This document shows, in pieces, positions 50,423 to 58,635 of a DNA stretch of 64,000 nucleotides. The stretch is taken from positions 7,301,378 to 7,365,377 of the forward strand of contig NZ_VJOK01000001.1 in assembly GCF_013302895.1 (NCBI RefSeq). The letters are read 5' to 3'. The translations under genes were made by a program, and so were the position numbers. Source of the DNA: Streptomyces albus subsp. chlorinus. GTDB taxonomy: Bacteria; Actinomycetota; Actinomycetes; Streptomycetales; Streptomycetaceae. The notes below the pieces were generated by a model. That model saw nothing but the letters and a program-made list of their open reading frames with translations, had not been told where the DNA came from and searched no databases. The first letter of the stretch is position 1. Each line of letters begins with the position of its first letter.

Positions 50423-51016
50423 ATGGCTGATCAGCCCCTGACCGCGCGTGGAGCCGCGACGTACCAGCGCATCCTCGATGTGGCGACCCGGGAGTTCGCC
50501 GAGTACGGGATCGCCGGCGCGCGCGTCGAGCGGATCGTGGCCGCGGCACACACGAACAAGGCGCAGCTCTACGCCTACTTCGGCAGCAAGGAAGGGCTCT
50601 TCGACGCCATTTTCTTCGGCTCGCTGGAGCGGATCGTGAATGTCGTCCCGATCGACGCGACCGACCTCGCGGACTGGGCCGTACGCCTCTACGACGAGTA
50701 TCTTCGCCGTCCCGACCTCATCCGGCTGGCCACTTGGGCACGCCTGGAGCGCCGCCCGGCCGGCCACCTGGTGGACGACCACGACCGTCTCGACGACCAG
50801 AAACTGCGCGCCATCGCCGAGGCTCAGGCCGCCGGTTCGGTGCGCCAGGGAGACCCGTTCGACCTCATGGCCATGGTGATCGCCATGTCCATGGCCTGGT
50901 CACCGGTCAGCAACGTCTACGCGGCGACGGCGCAGGAGCCCCCCGAAGTGCACGACCAGCGTCGAAGCCTGCTCCGCGAGAGCGTCCGCCGCGCCATGGC
51001 AGCCGACCACAACTAG
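50423..51016 (+). CDS. TetR-family transcriptional regulator
   Basis: A 197-residue TetR protein. The N-terminal HTH (about 13-60) reads TYQRILDVATREFAEYGIAG, then TNKAQLYAYFGSKEGLF. The C-terminal ligand domain is of the TetR_C type with WARLERRPAGH. Its ATG is 12 bp from the second operator, which points to autorepression. It probably represses the divergent alcohol dehydrogenase. Confidence 0.92.
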   Translation: MADQPLTARGAATYQRILDVATREFAEYGIAGARVERIVAAAHTNKAQLYAYFGSKEGLFDAIFFGSLERIVNVVPIDATDLADWAVRLYDEYLRRPDLIRLATWARLERRPAGHLVDDHDRLDDQKLRAIAEAQAAGSVRQGDPFDLMAMVIAMSMAWSPVSNVYAATAQEPPEVHDQRRSLLRESVRRAMAADHN

Positions 51017-51099
51017 GAGGGCTCCGGAGCTTGTCCTGAGCGCCGGGCAGCCTTCCGTTGTCGCGGACCGTGGCCCGCCCCCCGGGGGTCCGCCGCCGG

Positions 51100-52044
51100 T
51101 CAGCCGTGCGGTGCGCCGCCGACGGTGTCGGGTGCCGCGGCCAGCTCGTGGAGCAGCTCCAGCACGCGCCGCAGATCGGGGTGTTTACCGGTTCCCGTAC
51201 GGCTGACGGTGAAGAGGGTGCGGGAGACGGGCTGGACCAGTGGGTGGAGGCTGAGGGAGGCGGTGTCGTCCGGCAGTGCCATACGGGGGACGAGGGCGGC
51301 GCCCGCTCCCGCGGCCACCAGGGCCGCCAGCACGGAGAAATCGTTGCTCCGGGCCCTGATGTCCGGGACGAACCCGGCCGCGCCGCAGGCACGTTGGACC
51401 ATCTCGTAGCAGGAGGTCTCCGGCCCGGGGGTCAGCCACGGAAGATGCGCCGTCCGGGACAGGTCCGCCGACTGCCCGGCCGCCAGTCCCAGCGCGTCGG
51501 CCTGATGGGGGTGCAGGGCAAGCAGTACCGGTTCCTCCATGAGGACGGCGTGCTCGCAGGCGACGGGGAAACTGCGCGGCAGCACGGTGTAGCTGTGGAC
51601 CAGGGCGAGGTCGGTTGAGTGCTTGCGCAGTTCGTCGAGGGCTGTGTCGGGTTCCCGGACCGACAGCCGCAGGGACGGCGCACGGGCGGCATCGGCGTCA
51701 GCGAGGCGTCGCCACAGGGGCGCGATGAGAGTACGGGCTGCGGAGGCGAAGGCGGTGATCCGTACGATGCCGTGCCGACCGCTCTGCAGGGCGGCCAGCC
51801 CGGACTCGGCCGCCGCGAGTTCCGCCAGAACGATGTCGGCGTGGGCCACCAGCAGTTCCCCGGCCGCGGTCAGTCGCAGTGTGCGTCCCTGTTTCTCCAC
51901 CACAGGCATACCGGCCTCCTTCTGCAAGGCGGCGAGGTGCTGGGAGACGGCCGGCGGGGTCAGATGCAGAGCCTCCGCGGTGGCCGCGACGGTTCCGTAT
52001 GCGGCCAGGTGCTGGAGGATGCGCAGACGGCGTACGTCAAGCAC
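51100..52044 (-). CDS. LysR-family transcriptional regulator
   Basis: A 314-residue LTTR. VLDVRRLRILQHLAAYGTVA opens the winged helix, with HLTPPAVSQHLAAL as recognition region. The effector domain runs from about 90. The GTG at 52044, with AAGGAG 7 nt before it, is chosen; an upstream ATG would add a Pro/Ser-rich run encoded in a G-rich repeat region. It follows the EamA gene on the same strand, and three palindromes at 52161-52214 lie between them, so it likely regulates itself or the transporter unit. Confidence 0.9.
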   Translation of the reverse strand: MLDVRRLRILQHLAAYGTVAATAEALHLTPPAVSQHLAALQKEAGMPVVEKQGRTLRLTAAGELLVAHADIVLAELAAAESGLAALQSGRHGIVRITAFASAARTLIAPLWRRLADADAARAPSLRLSVREPDTALDELRKHSTDLALVHSYTVLPRSFPVACEHAVLMEEPVLLALHPHQADALGLAAGQSADLSRTAHLPWLTPGPETSCYEMVQRACGAAGFVPDIRARSNDFSVLAALVAAGAGAALVPRMALPDDTASLSLHPLVQPVSRTLFTVSRTGTGKHPDLRRVLELLHELAAAPDTVGGAPHG

Positions 52045-52072
52045 GGACGGCTCCTTGCTCGGTTCCGAGGGC

Positions 52073-52093
52073 GGGTGAGGGGAGGGGGAGGGG
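52073..52093 (+). other. G-quadruplex-like G-rich tract
   Basis: The plus strand carries runs of 3, 4, 5 and 4 G separated by 3, 1 and 1 bases (52073-52093), which fits an intramolecular quadruplex. It starts 29 bp upstream of the LysR start, on the template strand of that gene. Confidence 0.6.
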
Positions 52094-52160
52094 CGAAGGT
52101 GTTGAGGGGGCGAGGATTGAGGGGCGAAGACGCACCGAGTCTCGTGCGACCAGGGGCTCA

Positions 52161-52214
52161 CCCTGTCGATACGGGCCTCACCGTGTCGACACGGGTCTTA
52201 CCGTGTCGATACGG
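52161..52214. repeat. Three palindromic motifs spaced exactly 20 bp
   Basis: CCCTGTCGATACGG (52161-52174), CCGTGTCGACACGG (52181-52194) and CCGTGTCGATACGG (52201-52214). The central copy is a perfect 14-bp palindrome and the others differ by one or two bases. All begin 20 bp apart, on the same DNA face. The third overlaps the last codons of the EamA gene. A regulator-binding array is likely. Confidence 0.75.
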
Positions 52215-53151
52215 GGCGGTCGGCCGCTTGGCGGCCAGAGGTGGCCTTCGGCGCACCCTCGCCCTCGGAGGCCGAGGGGCGCTGTGCCTGCCGGTGCCGG
52301 TTGATCAGGACCACGCCCGCGATACTGACCGCTCCTCCCACCAGCTCGATGGGGTGGGGCACCTCGCCCAGCCAGACGAGTGAGACGACCAGGGCCACCG
52401 GCGGCACCAGGTACAGGGCGGCCGTGGAGGCCGCGAGAGGCAGGCGGGCAACGGCGTAGGCCCAGATGACGAAGCCGAGCGCGGAGGGAAGCAAGCCGAG
52501 GTAGCCGGCGGAGGCCAGCGCACCGCCCGGGGCTTGCTGGGCCGCGTGCCAGGTGGCGGGGATGAGCGGCAGAGCGAAGACGGTGCCCGCGACCATCGCG
52601 TAGGTGGCGACCTCCAGACCGGTGTAGCGGCGCAGCAGGGGCTTGGTGGCGAAGTGGTACACCCCCTGGAACACCGCGGCGGCCAGGACGATGAGCGCGG
52701 AGAGGGTGAAACCGCTGGTGCCCGCGGCCAGGCTGACGATGGCCGCGCCGGCTATCGCGACAATGCTGCCGAGGATGATGTCGCGGCTCAGCCGTTCTTT
52801 GAGGAAGAGGTTTCCCAGCAGCACGCTGAAGACGGGGGCGGTCGCGATCAGCAGGCTCGCCGTTCCGGCCGCCACCTCCACCTCACCCCAGTTGAGCAGG
52901 AGTTGGTAGGCGGTGACGCCGGTGGCCCCGCACAAGGCGATCATGGGCAGATCACGGCGCCCGGGCAGACGGACCTTGGCCAGTGGTGCCACGAGCAGCA
53001 GCGCCACGGCCGCGATCGCGATCCGCAGGAACGACAGCGCCTCCACGCCGAGGCCGTCGATGCCGATCCGGATGGCGGGGAAGGCCGAGGCCCACAGCAC
53101 GACAGTGCCGGCCAGAGCAAGGACGTGGGGGGAGGCGATGCGCGGGAACAT
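52198..53151 (-). CDS. EamA/DMT-family transporter
   Basis: A 317-residue permease with ten membrane helices in two EamA repeats (first about 10-140, second about 150-285). The second repeat ends in VPPVALVVSLVWLGEVPHP, typical of the family, and a polar cytoplasmic tail follows (about 287-317). ATG start with weak SD. It is followed by a LysR gene on the same strand. EamA proteins export amino acids or related metabolites; the substrate is unknown. Confidence 0.92.
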   Translation of the reverse strand: MFPRIASPHVLALAGTVVLWASAFPAIRIGIDGLGVEALSFLRIAIAAVALLLVAPLAKVRLPGRRDLPMIALCGATGVTAYQLLLNWGEVEVAAGTASLLIATAPVFSVLLGNLFLKERLSRDIILGSIVAIAGAAIVSLAAGTSGFTLSALIVLAAAVFQGVYHFATKPLLRRYTGLEVATYAMVAGTVFALPLIPATWHAAQQAPGGALASAGYLGLLPSALGFVIWAYAVARLPLAASTAALYLVPPVALVVSLVWLGEVPHPIELVGGAVSIAGVVLINRHRQAQRPSASEGEGAPKATSGRQAADRPVSTR

Positions 53152-53495
53152 GCGTCCAGCATTCCCGCCTGAAACGGAAAGTTCTATTTAGTCTTTGTTG
53201 CCGAAAAATTCAGTCACGCTTACTTCTGCCGGCTGCCGATTGTCGCCTGCCGCCTGCGATCCGGCCCACAGCCTGCCGACCCTCGTGCTCGGCGCCGTGT
53301 ACGCGGCACCACGCCGCAGCGCCTGTGCCCGGCGGCGGCGTGAGCGGTGTTCTGCGTGGCGGCGTCCGAAAGGTCTGTGGCGGCGTCCGGAAGATCTTCC
53401 GCTTGCCCTGAACCGTACTTGAAGTTCTACGGTCGTCGCATGAACCTGCACAGCTGTGCAGGGCTCCGTATCCGAGGTGACCAGAGGGAATACCC
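53152..53495. other. Divergent promoter region
   Basis: 344 bp between the EamA and MarR-like genes. An A+T-rich patch (about 53178-53212) lies just before the EamA start and is the likely promoter region. No gene is supported. Confidence 0.45.
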
Positions 53496-53963
53496 ATGAC
53501 GACCCAGCAGATGTCCGACGCCGAACTCGCCGGGCAGCCCGCCGCCTACTGGACCGGTGTCGCCTACGAGGCGCTCATCGCCTACACCCGTGCCCGGCAG
53601 GCCGAAAAGGGGTACACCCAGCCCCAGTTCTGGCTGCTGCGCAACTTGTCGAAGAACGACATCTCTCCCGACGGCACGGGGATGACCCTGGCCGAGCTGC
53701 GGGAGGCCATGGCCACCTACATCCGGCCCGAGGACGATCTGGCGGCCGAGGCCGAGGTACTCGTGGAGCGCGGCTGGCTGTCCCGGGACGCCGAGGACCG
53801 GTTGTGGCTCACCGAGGAGGGGGAGCAGGCCCGCGTCGACCTCGCACGCAACGCCCCCGCGATCCGCGCCGCCCTTCACGAGGGTATCGACGACGCGGAC
53901 TACGTCACCACGGTGAAGGTGCTCCAGCGGCTCATCCGCAACGCGGGCGGTCCGGTCGTCTGA
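53496..53963 (+). CDS. MarR-like winged-helix protein
   Basis: A 155-residue protein. The order is an N-terminal helix with YTRARQAEKGYTQPQFWLLR, a winged helix with LAELREAMATY and RPEDDLAAEAEVLVERGWLS, and the wing RLWLTEEGEQARVDL. This is the MarR fold, with a somewhat divergent recognition helix. The ATG at 53496 has GAGGGA upstream. It stands alone; target and ligand unknown. Confidence 0.78.
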   Translation: MTTQQMSDAELAGQPAAYWTGVAYEALIAYTRARQAEKGYTQPQFWLLRNLSKNDISPDGTGMTLAELREAMATYIRPEDDLAAEAEVLVERGWLSRDAEDRLWLTEEGEQARVDLARNAPAIRAALHEGIDDADYVTTVKVLQRLIRNAGGPVV

Positions 53964-54297
53964 CAGGCCGGGAACGTGGACCGGGGCCGATGGGGGCGGG
54001 GGCTGGGGGCTCTCGCCGGTGCAGGTGGCGCGCATGCTCCGGCGGGCGGCGACCGGTCCGCCGCCCATGAGCAGGCCGAGCTCGGCGGTGAGGGTGAGGG
54101 CGATGGCGTTGTCACCGAAGGCGGCAGCCATGGCCGAACGCCCCTCGGCCCGCACCCCACGGGAACCCGCGGCGCGTCAGCCTGCTCGCTCCGGGACCCG
54201 GGCCCCGCACCAAGGGCGGGCAAGACGCCGCAGCTCTTCGGCCTCGCGCCGGCTGGGTGGGGAGACCTCGGCCGACGCTGTGCTGTGAGCCGACACC
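53964..54297. other. Convergent intergenic region
   Basis: 334 bp between the MarR-like and TetR genes. A minus-strand segment near 54030-54140 (FGDNAIALTLTAELGLLMGG) looks protein-like but is isolated; I cannot assign it. Confidence 0.35.
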
Positions 54298-54951
54298 TCA
54301 GGCGATCTCGCTCTCGATGTAGGTGAGTTGAGCGGCGAGGATCTCTTCGAATGCGGCCTTGCGGTCTGCTCCGAGGGGACGGATGTCGCGGGCGTAGTGG
54401 GCCAGGGCGGGGAAGCGTTCGGGGTCGGCGCCGAGCACCGCGACGCGGAACTGCTCCAGGCCCTGTTCATACTCCTCGGCGCTGGTCGTGGCGAACCCCG
54501 CCTCGGAGGTGATCAGCGCGGCGATGAGGATCACGACGCGGTGGTAGCGCGCCGGGACGTGTGCGTCGGGCAGGCCCGATGTGCGCAGGGCTTGCAGCAG
54601 CTCTTCCATGAGCAGCCGTGATCCGGTGCCGCCGGACCCGTAGCGTCCCCATACCGCGGCGAGTTCGGGTTGCTCGCCGAAGGCCTCGCGCATGCGCAAA
54701 GCCAGGTTGGTGATGCGCTGTTTCCAGTCGCCCTCGGGGCGGTAGCCGTCCATGGCGGTCAGCAGGATGCGGTCGGCGACCGCGCGCAGCAGTTCGGTCT
54801 TGTTGCGGAAGTGCCGGTAGAGGCTGGAGGAGTCGGTCCCGAGCGCCGCGGCGAGTTTGCGCACGCTGAACGACTCGGCGTCGCTCGTGCGCAGCAATTC
54901 CGCCGCCGTGCCGAGGATCTCCTCGGTCGACCATCGCCTTCGGCCCGTCAT
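54298..54951 (-). CDS. TetR-family transcriptional regulator
   Basis: A 217-residue TetR protein. The HTH (about 8-53) includes SFSVRKLAAALGTDSSSLYR and HFRNKTELL. The helical ligand domain contains LITSEAGFATTSAEEYEQGL. ATG start. It diverges from the esterase gene across 153 bp; a perfect 19-bp palindrome at 55020-55038 lies in this region, so it probably represses the esterase. Confidence 0.9.
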   Translation of the reverse strand: MTGRRRWSTEEILGTAAELLRTSDAESFSVRKLAAALGTDSSSLYRHFRNKTELLRAVADRILLTAMDGYRPEGDWKQRITNLALRMREAFGEQPELAAVWGRYGSGGTGSRLLMEELLQALRTSGLPDAHVPARYHRVVILIAALITSEAGFATTSAEEYEQGLEQFRVAVLGADPERFPALAHYARDIRPLGADRKAAFEEILAAQLTYIESEIA

Positions 54952-55019
54952 CTCGCCCCTCTCGTTCCGAACTCAGCCTAACTTATGCGCTCAGCGTTGC
55001 CTTACCCGTGCACTTGCTG

Positions 55020-55038
55020 ATGCACGCGGTGCGTGCAT
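55020..55038. promoter_or_regulatory. Palindromic operator between TetR and esterase genes
   Basis: ATGCACGC (55020-55027) and GCGTGCAT (55031-55038) form a perfect 8-bp dyad with a 3-nt centre. It lies 67 bp before the esterase ATG and 69 bp before the TetR start, which is a natural place for a TetR-type operator. Confidence 0.75.
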
Positions 55039-55104
55039 AATGAGGTCGACACGCTTCCCACACGACGAGACTCCCGGCTGCGGCCGGGAAGGGGAGAAGG
55101 ACGC

Positions 55105-56067
55105 ATGAGTGAGACCTCTGCCATGACCCGGCCGCCGGAGCCGGACTTCTCGGCGATCACGGACGAGGAGCTGCGCGCCTACCGCGAGGCGGAGAACCGC
55201 TTCAGGGCCTCCGACGCGGCGCGGACGCTCCTCGGAGAGCCGGACGCCGGTGCCGCGATCGAATGGCGGAAGATCGGGCTGCCCGGCCGCGACCTGCCCG
55301 TCCGGGTCCACCGGCCGGCCCCGACGGGAGAGGACGGGGCCGCGGCGGGCACCGGCCTGCCCCTCGTCGTCCACGTCCACGGCGGCGGCTTCGTGGGTAC
55401 GGCGGTGCAGTGCGACTGGACCAACAGCCACCTCGCCGCACGGCTGCCCGCACTCGTCGTCTCCGTCGAGCACCGCCTCATCGCCCCCGACACCCCGCTC
55501 GCGCACGCCGTCGACGACGGCTGGGACGTGCTCCAGCACCTGGTGCGGCACGCCGCGCGGTGGGGTGCCGACCCGGCGCGCGTGGCCGTCTTCGGTGAGA
55601 GCTGCGGCGCGCTGATCAGCGCGCTGACCGCCCTCCGGGCCAGGGACGACGGTCTGGGGCTCGCGGCGCAGGTGCTGGTCAACCCCGTGGTCGATGTGAC
55701 CGGGACGATGTTCGACCACCCCTCGACCACCGAGTACGCCTACAGCCCGACCCGGGCCCTGCCGCTCCTGCGGTTCCTCCGGCAGCTGGCCGTCCCGCCG
55801 GGAGACGACGCCCGCGCGCTCTCGCCGCTGTACGCGGAGGACCTGAGCGGGCTCGCCCCGGCCCTCGTCGTGGTGCCCACCCGAGACGCGGTCGCCGACC
55901 ACGGCCGCCGCTACGCCGAGCGGCTGCGCACGGCAGGAAACCCCGTGCGGCTCTCCGAATACCCCGGAGCCAAGCACGCCTTCCTCACCCTGCCCGGCGT
56001 GGAACCACAGGTCGAGGCCGCCCAGGCGGAGATCCTCGCCTTCCTCCGCACGGCTCTGGGGGAGTGA
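55105..56067 (+). CDS. Alpha/beta hydrolase, hormone-sensitive-lipase family
   Basis: A 320-residue esterase of the HSL/GDXG family. HGGG (92-95) is the oxyanion motif, GESCG (164-168) carries Ser166, the acid is in PTRDAVAD and the His in GAKHAFLT. The Cys in GESCG replaces the commoner Ala. The ATG at 55105 with GGGGAGAAGGA upstream is chosen over an ATG at 55033, which lies inside the operator. Divergent from TetR and probably regulated by it. Confidence 0.9.
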   Translation: MSETSAMTRPPEPDFSAITDEELRAYREAENRFRASDAARTLLGEPDAGAAIEWRKIGLPGRDLPVRVHRPAPTGEDGAAAGTGLPLVVHVHGGGFVGTAVQCDWTNSHLAARLPALVVSVEHRLIAPDTPLAHAVDDGWDVLQHLVRHAARWGADPARVAVFGESCGALISALTALRARDDGLGLAAQVLVNPVVDVTGTMFDHPSTTEYAYSPTRALPLLRFLRQLAVPPGDDARALSPLYAEDLSGLAPALVVVPTRDAVADHGRRYAERLRTAGNPVRLSEYPGAKHAFLTLPGVEPQVEAAQAEILAFLRTALGE

Positions 56068-56500
56068 CGCAGGAGCAAACCCCCTCTGCTCCTTGGGCCG
56101 ACGGCCCATCCTCTCCTGACCCGGCCTCGGTTGCAGGCGACCGTGATGTTCCTGCTCGGCACCGGCGTCGGGCCGGCCGGACTGCCGGCCAAGGACACCT
56201 GCGCGCGACCGGACTGCCGCCGGAGCTGGGCTGCTCCGGAACACTTCCCTGGCCGGCGGGTGTCATCGCGGTCGCACTGCTCCGGAGGGGAATGCGGCTG
56301 ACGTGAGGTCGGCTCGGCCGATCCCGTACTGATCTCTGACTGCGGCACGGAAGGCCGCACAGGCAGCCGCACGGACGGTCACACGGACGGCCCGCTCCTG
56401 GGCCTGCGGCGCGGCAGGACCGGGTCGTGCGTATGATCACAAACTGATCGCCTTCCTCCGACCCCCCTCCGTCCGGTTGAGCCGAGGAGTCCCAACGGTC
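56068..56500. other. 430-bp intergenic region
   Basis: Nothing with a recognisable domain was seen. It ends with GAGGAG before the SDR ATG. Confidence 0.45.
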
Positions 56501-57316
56501 ATGCCCGAAGCCCGCGTTGTCGTCGTCACAGGTGGGGGCACCGGTATCGGTGCCGCGACCGCCCGGTTGCTGCGCGCCGAAGGCCACCATGTCGTCGTCG
56601 GCGGCCGACGGCTCGAGCCCCTACGGCAGGTGGCCGACGAGACCGGTGCTCTGGCGCACCGCGCCGACCTGACGGACCCGGCCGCGGTCCAGGAACTGGT
56701 CGAGGTCACGGTTTCCCGTTACGGCAGGCTCGACGGGCTGGTGCTCAACGCGGGTGTCGGACGCGGCGGCGCGGTCGGAGACCTCTCGGACGAGACCTGG
56801 GAGGAAGTGATCCGCACCAATCTGACCGGCCCGTTCCTGATGCTGCGCGCGGCTCTTCCGCGCCTGTTGGAGACCGGTGGTTCGGTCGTCGCGGTCTCCT
56901 CGGTCTCCGCGCTGCGCAACGGCAAGGGCAACGCCGCGTACGCCACCTCCCAAGCGGCGCTTCTCCAGCTGTGCCGCTCGGTAGCCGTCGACTACGGCAG
57001 CCGGGGCGTGCGCGCCAACACCGTGTGCCCCACCTGGGTGCGCACCGAGATGGCCGACCGGCGCATGGCCCGGTTCGCTCAGGAGTCGGGGTTGGGCGGC
57101 GGGACCGAGGAGGCGTACGCGGAGGCCACGAAACTGGTGCCCACAGGGCGTGCGGGCGACCCGTCCGAGGTCGCCGAGGCGATCGGCTGGCTGCTGTCGC
57201 CCGCCGCGTCCTTCGTCAACGGCGCGGTCCTCACCGTGGACGGCGGGGTCACCGCCCTCGACCCGGGAACGGTTCCGTTTGATTTCCGTCTCGAAAGCCG
57301 CGAAGGCGATCACTGA
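56501..57316 (+). CDS. SDR-family protein with Lys-to-Gln change in the active site
   Basis: A 271-residue classical SDR. TGGGTGIG (10-17) is the cofactor loop, GGRR after strand 2 suggests NADPH, LNAG (82-85) and N107 are present, Ser134 and Tyr147 are in place, and the C-terminal NGAVLTVDGG is normal. The catalytic motif reads YATSQ: the Lys of YxxxK is Gln151 (CAA, 56951-56953). This would strongly impair proton relay in a normal SDR, so the protein may be inactive, regulatory or changed in mechanism. ATG at 56501 with GAGGAG 11 nt upstream. No partner gene. Confidence 0.85.
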   Translation: MPEARVVVVTGGGTGIGAATARLLRAEGHHVVVGGRRLEPLRQVADETGALAHRADLTDPAAVQELVEVTVSRYGRLDGLVLNAGVGRGGAVGDLSDETWEEVIRTNLTGPFLMLRAALPRLLETGGSVVAVSSVSALRNGKGNAAYATSQAALLQLCRSVAVDYGSRGVRANTVCPTWVRTEMADRRMARFAQESGLGGGTEEAYAEATKLVPTGRAGDPSEVAEAIGWLLSPAASFVNGAVLTVDGGVTALDPGTVPFDFRLESREGDH

Positions 57317-57587
57317 CCCCGGGCGCCGACATGCCATGAGGCGGAGAGGGGGCAGCGCTGACCGGGAGCCTTGTGCATGAGGCCGTCCGGACCAGCCGGC
57401 GTCACGGCTGTGCCGAGGCAGCCGAACAGTTCCGCACCGGTGACTCCCCGCTACTTCGATATCGGGCAACCGGCAACCGGCAACCGGCAACCGGCAACCG
57501 GAGTGGCCGGATACCGGCTGCGCCCTCTTGTGCCGCGCCGAGACCCATCAGCGTCTCCTCCGCGAAAAATCATCTGTCGCCGGCCGG
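57317..57587. other. Intergenic region with a 7-bp tandem repeat
   Basis: Holds five perfect GCAACCG units (57466-57500). No gene is supported. Confidence 0.5.
57466..57500. repeat. Five tandem 7-bp units (GCAACCG)
   Basis: GCAACCG is repeated five times without error at 57466-57500, followed by GAGTGG. Short repeats like this change in length by slippage, so the number may vary between strains. Confidence 0.9.
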
Positions 57588-57899
57588 CTACCGGGTCGCG
57601 GCCGCCGCGTTCCGGATACAGCTCCGGAATTCGATGGCCAGGTGTTCGCAGTGGCTCTGGATCATCGAGTCCGGGGCGGCGGACGGATAGATGACGCGTA
57701 CGACCACCTCAGCGCCGGTTCCGGTGTTCCGTGCCTGGTGCAGGCAGTACGCGAAGGGGGTGCCGTCGTCCAGGCTGAGCAAAGCGTTCAACAGCGACAA
57801 CGGGTAGGCCGCGTCGAGGAACGCACGTACCGGCGGGGGCAGTTCCCGTGTCATCGAGACCTTGAACCGGGTGAGGTGGCCACCGATCGTCTCCACCAT
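57588..57899 (-). CDS. Hypothetical protein, probably lacking its 5' end
   Basis: A 103-residue protein with a mixed alpha/beta appearance (LPPPVRAFLDAAYPLSLLNA, EVVVRVIYPSA). The ATG at 57899 has AGGGAGG only 1 nt before it, which is too close. The same frame continues upstream to about 57971 as natural sequence (KTLLLNAHPEHYVDPPEYKG), so the real gene was longer. It breaks exactly where the truncated TetR gene on the other strand begins. Family not recognised. Confidence 0.45.
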   Translation of the reverse strand: MVETIGGHLTRFKVSMTRELPPPVRAFLDAAYPLSLLNALLSLDDGTPFAYCLHQARNTGTGAEVVVRVIYPSAAPDSMIQSHCEHLAIEFRSCIRNAAAATR

Positions 57900-57971
57900 G
57901 CCTCCCTTGTACTCCGGCGGATCGACGTAGTGCTCGGGGTGGGCGTTGAGGAGCAGTGTCTTGTCCTTGAG

Positions 57972-58389
57972 CGAGCGCGCCCTCCAGCGGCTGGAGGACC
58001 ATCTGGCCGCGCGGCTCGACGACTGCGAACCCTCACTGCCCGGTGTGCTGGACGCCTTCGCCCACGCCTTGGCGTACTCCTACGCGTCCGGCAGCCGCTT
58101 CATCGCCGGCCTGCTGCCCGGCCAGGCGGTCGGCCTGAGCGAGCGGGCCGCGCGGACCGCGGCCGAGGTCCGCCGCCTCCTGCACGAGGCCGCGACCCCT
58201 TACCTCGGCCAGATCCGGCGCACCGACCCCCCCGCGGCCCTCGACGCCGTGGCCCGCACCGTGCTGGGAGCCTGCGTCCACGCCGTACTGCGCCCCGACG
58301 GCCTCGACGACGCGGACGCCTGGAAGTGGTACGCCGACCAGCTCGGCGACATGACCCTCGCTTATCTGCGGACTCCCGACCGCCACTGA
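57972..58389 (+). pseudogene. Truncated TetR-family regulator (ligand domain only)
   Basis: From about 57976 the frame encodes a TetR C-terminal domain (RALQRLEDHLAARLDD, AFAHALAYSYASGSRF, then DAWKWYADQLGDMTLAYL) to a normal stop at 58387-58389. The HTH (about 60-70 residues) is absent. No start with SD sequence gives a complete protein. Its left end coincides with the break in the minus-strand gene, so one deletion probably removed both 5' ends. Confidence 0.65.
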
Positions 58390-58635
58390 CGGGCACCGCC
58401 AGGCTGGCCCCGGCGGCCGGGGAGCGGGCCGTGCGGCCCACAGGAACGCCCCGCGCGCCGCCACCGGGGCCGCGAGCGGGGCGGGTCGACTGACCGGCCC
58501 CCGAACCGCGGCTGAACCGGAGCAACTCCCGACTCGGGCCGAGCGGTTCAGCGGGCCTGACCTCGGACACCATATTTTTCTTTACCGCAGTCCAAGCTAT
58601 TGAGGTGACACCGAAACTGGGTTAGCTTCTCCGCC

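Noticed and set aside
52161..52214. 20-bp-spaced palindromes considered as plasmid iterons
   Set aside because: No replication protein gene nearby and only three copies; a regulator-binding array is simpler.
54030..54140. Minus-strand segment FGDNAIALTLTAELGLLMGG, considered as a transporter or enzyme relic
   Set aside because: Too short and without a second supporting fragment.
57466..57500. Tandem 7-bp repeat considered as a CRISPR-like or origin-like array
   Set aside because: Units are contiguous with no spacers, and no cas or replication genes are present.
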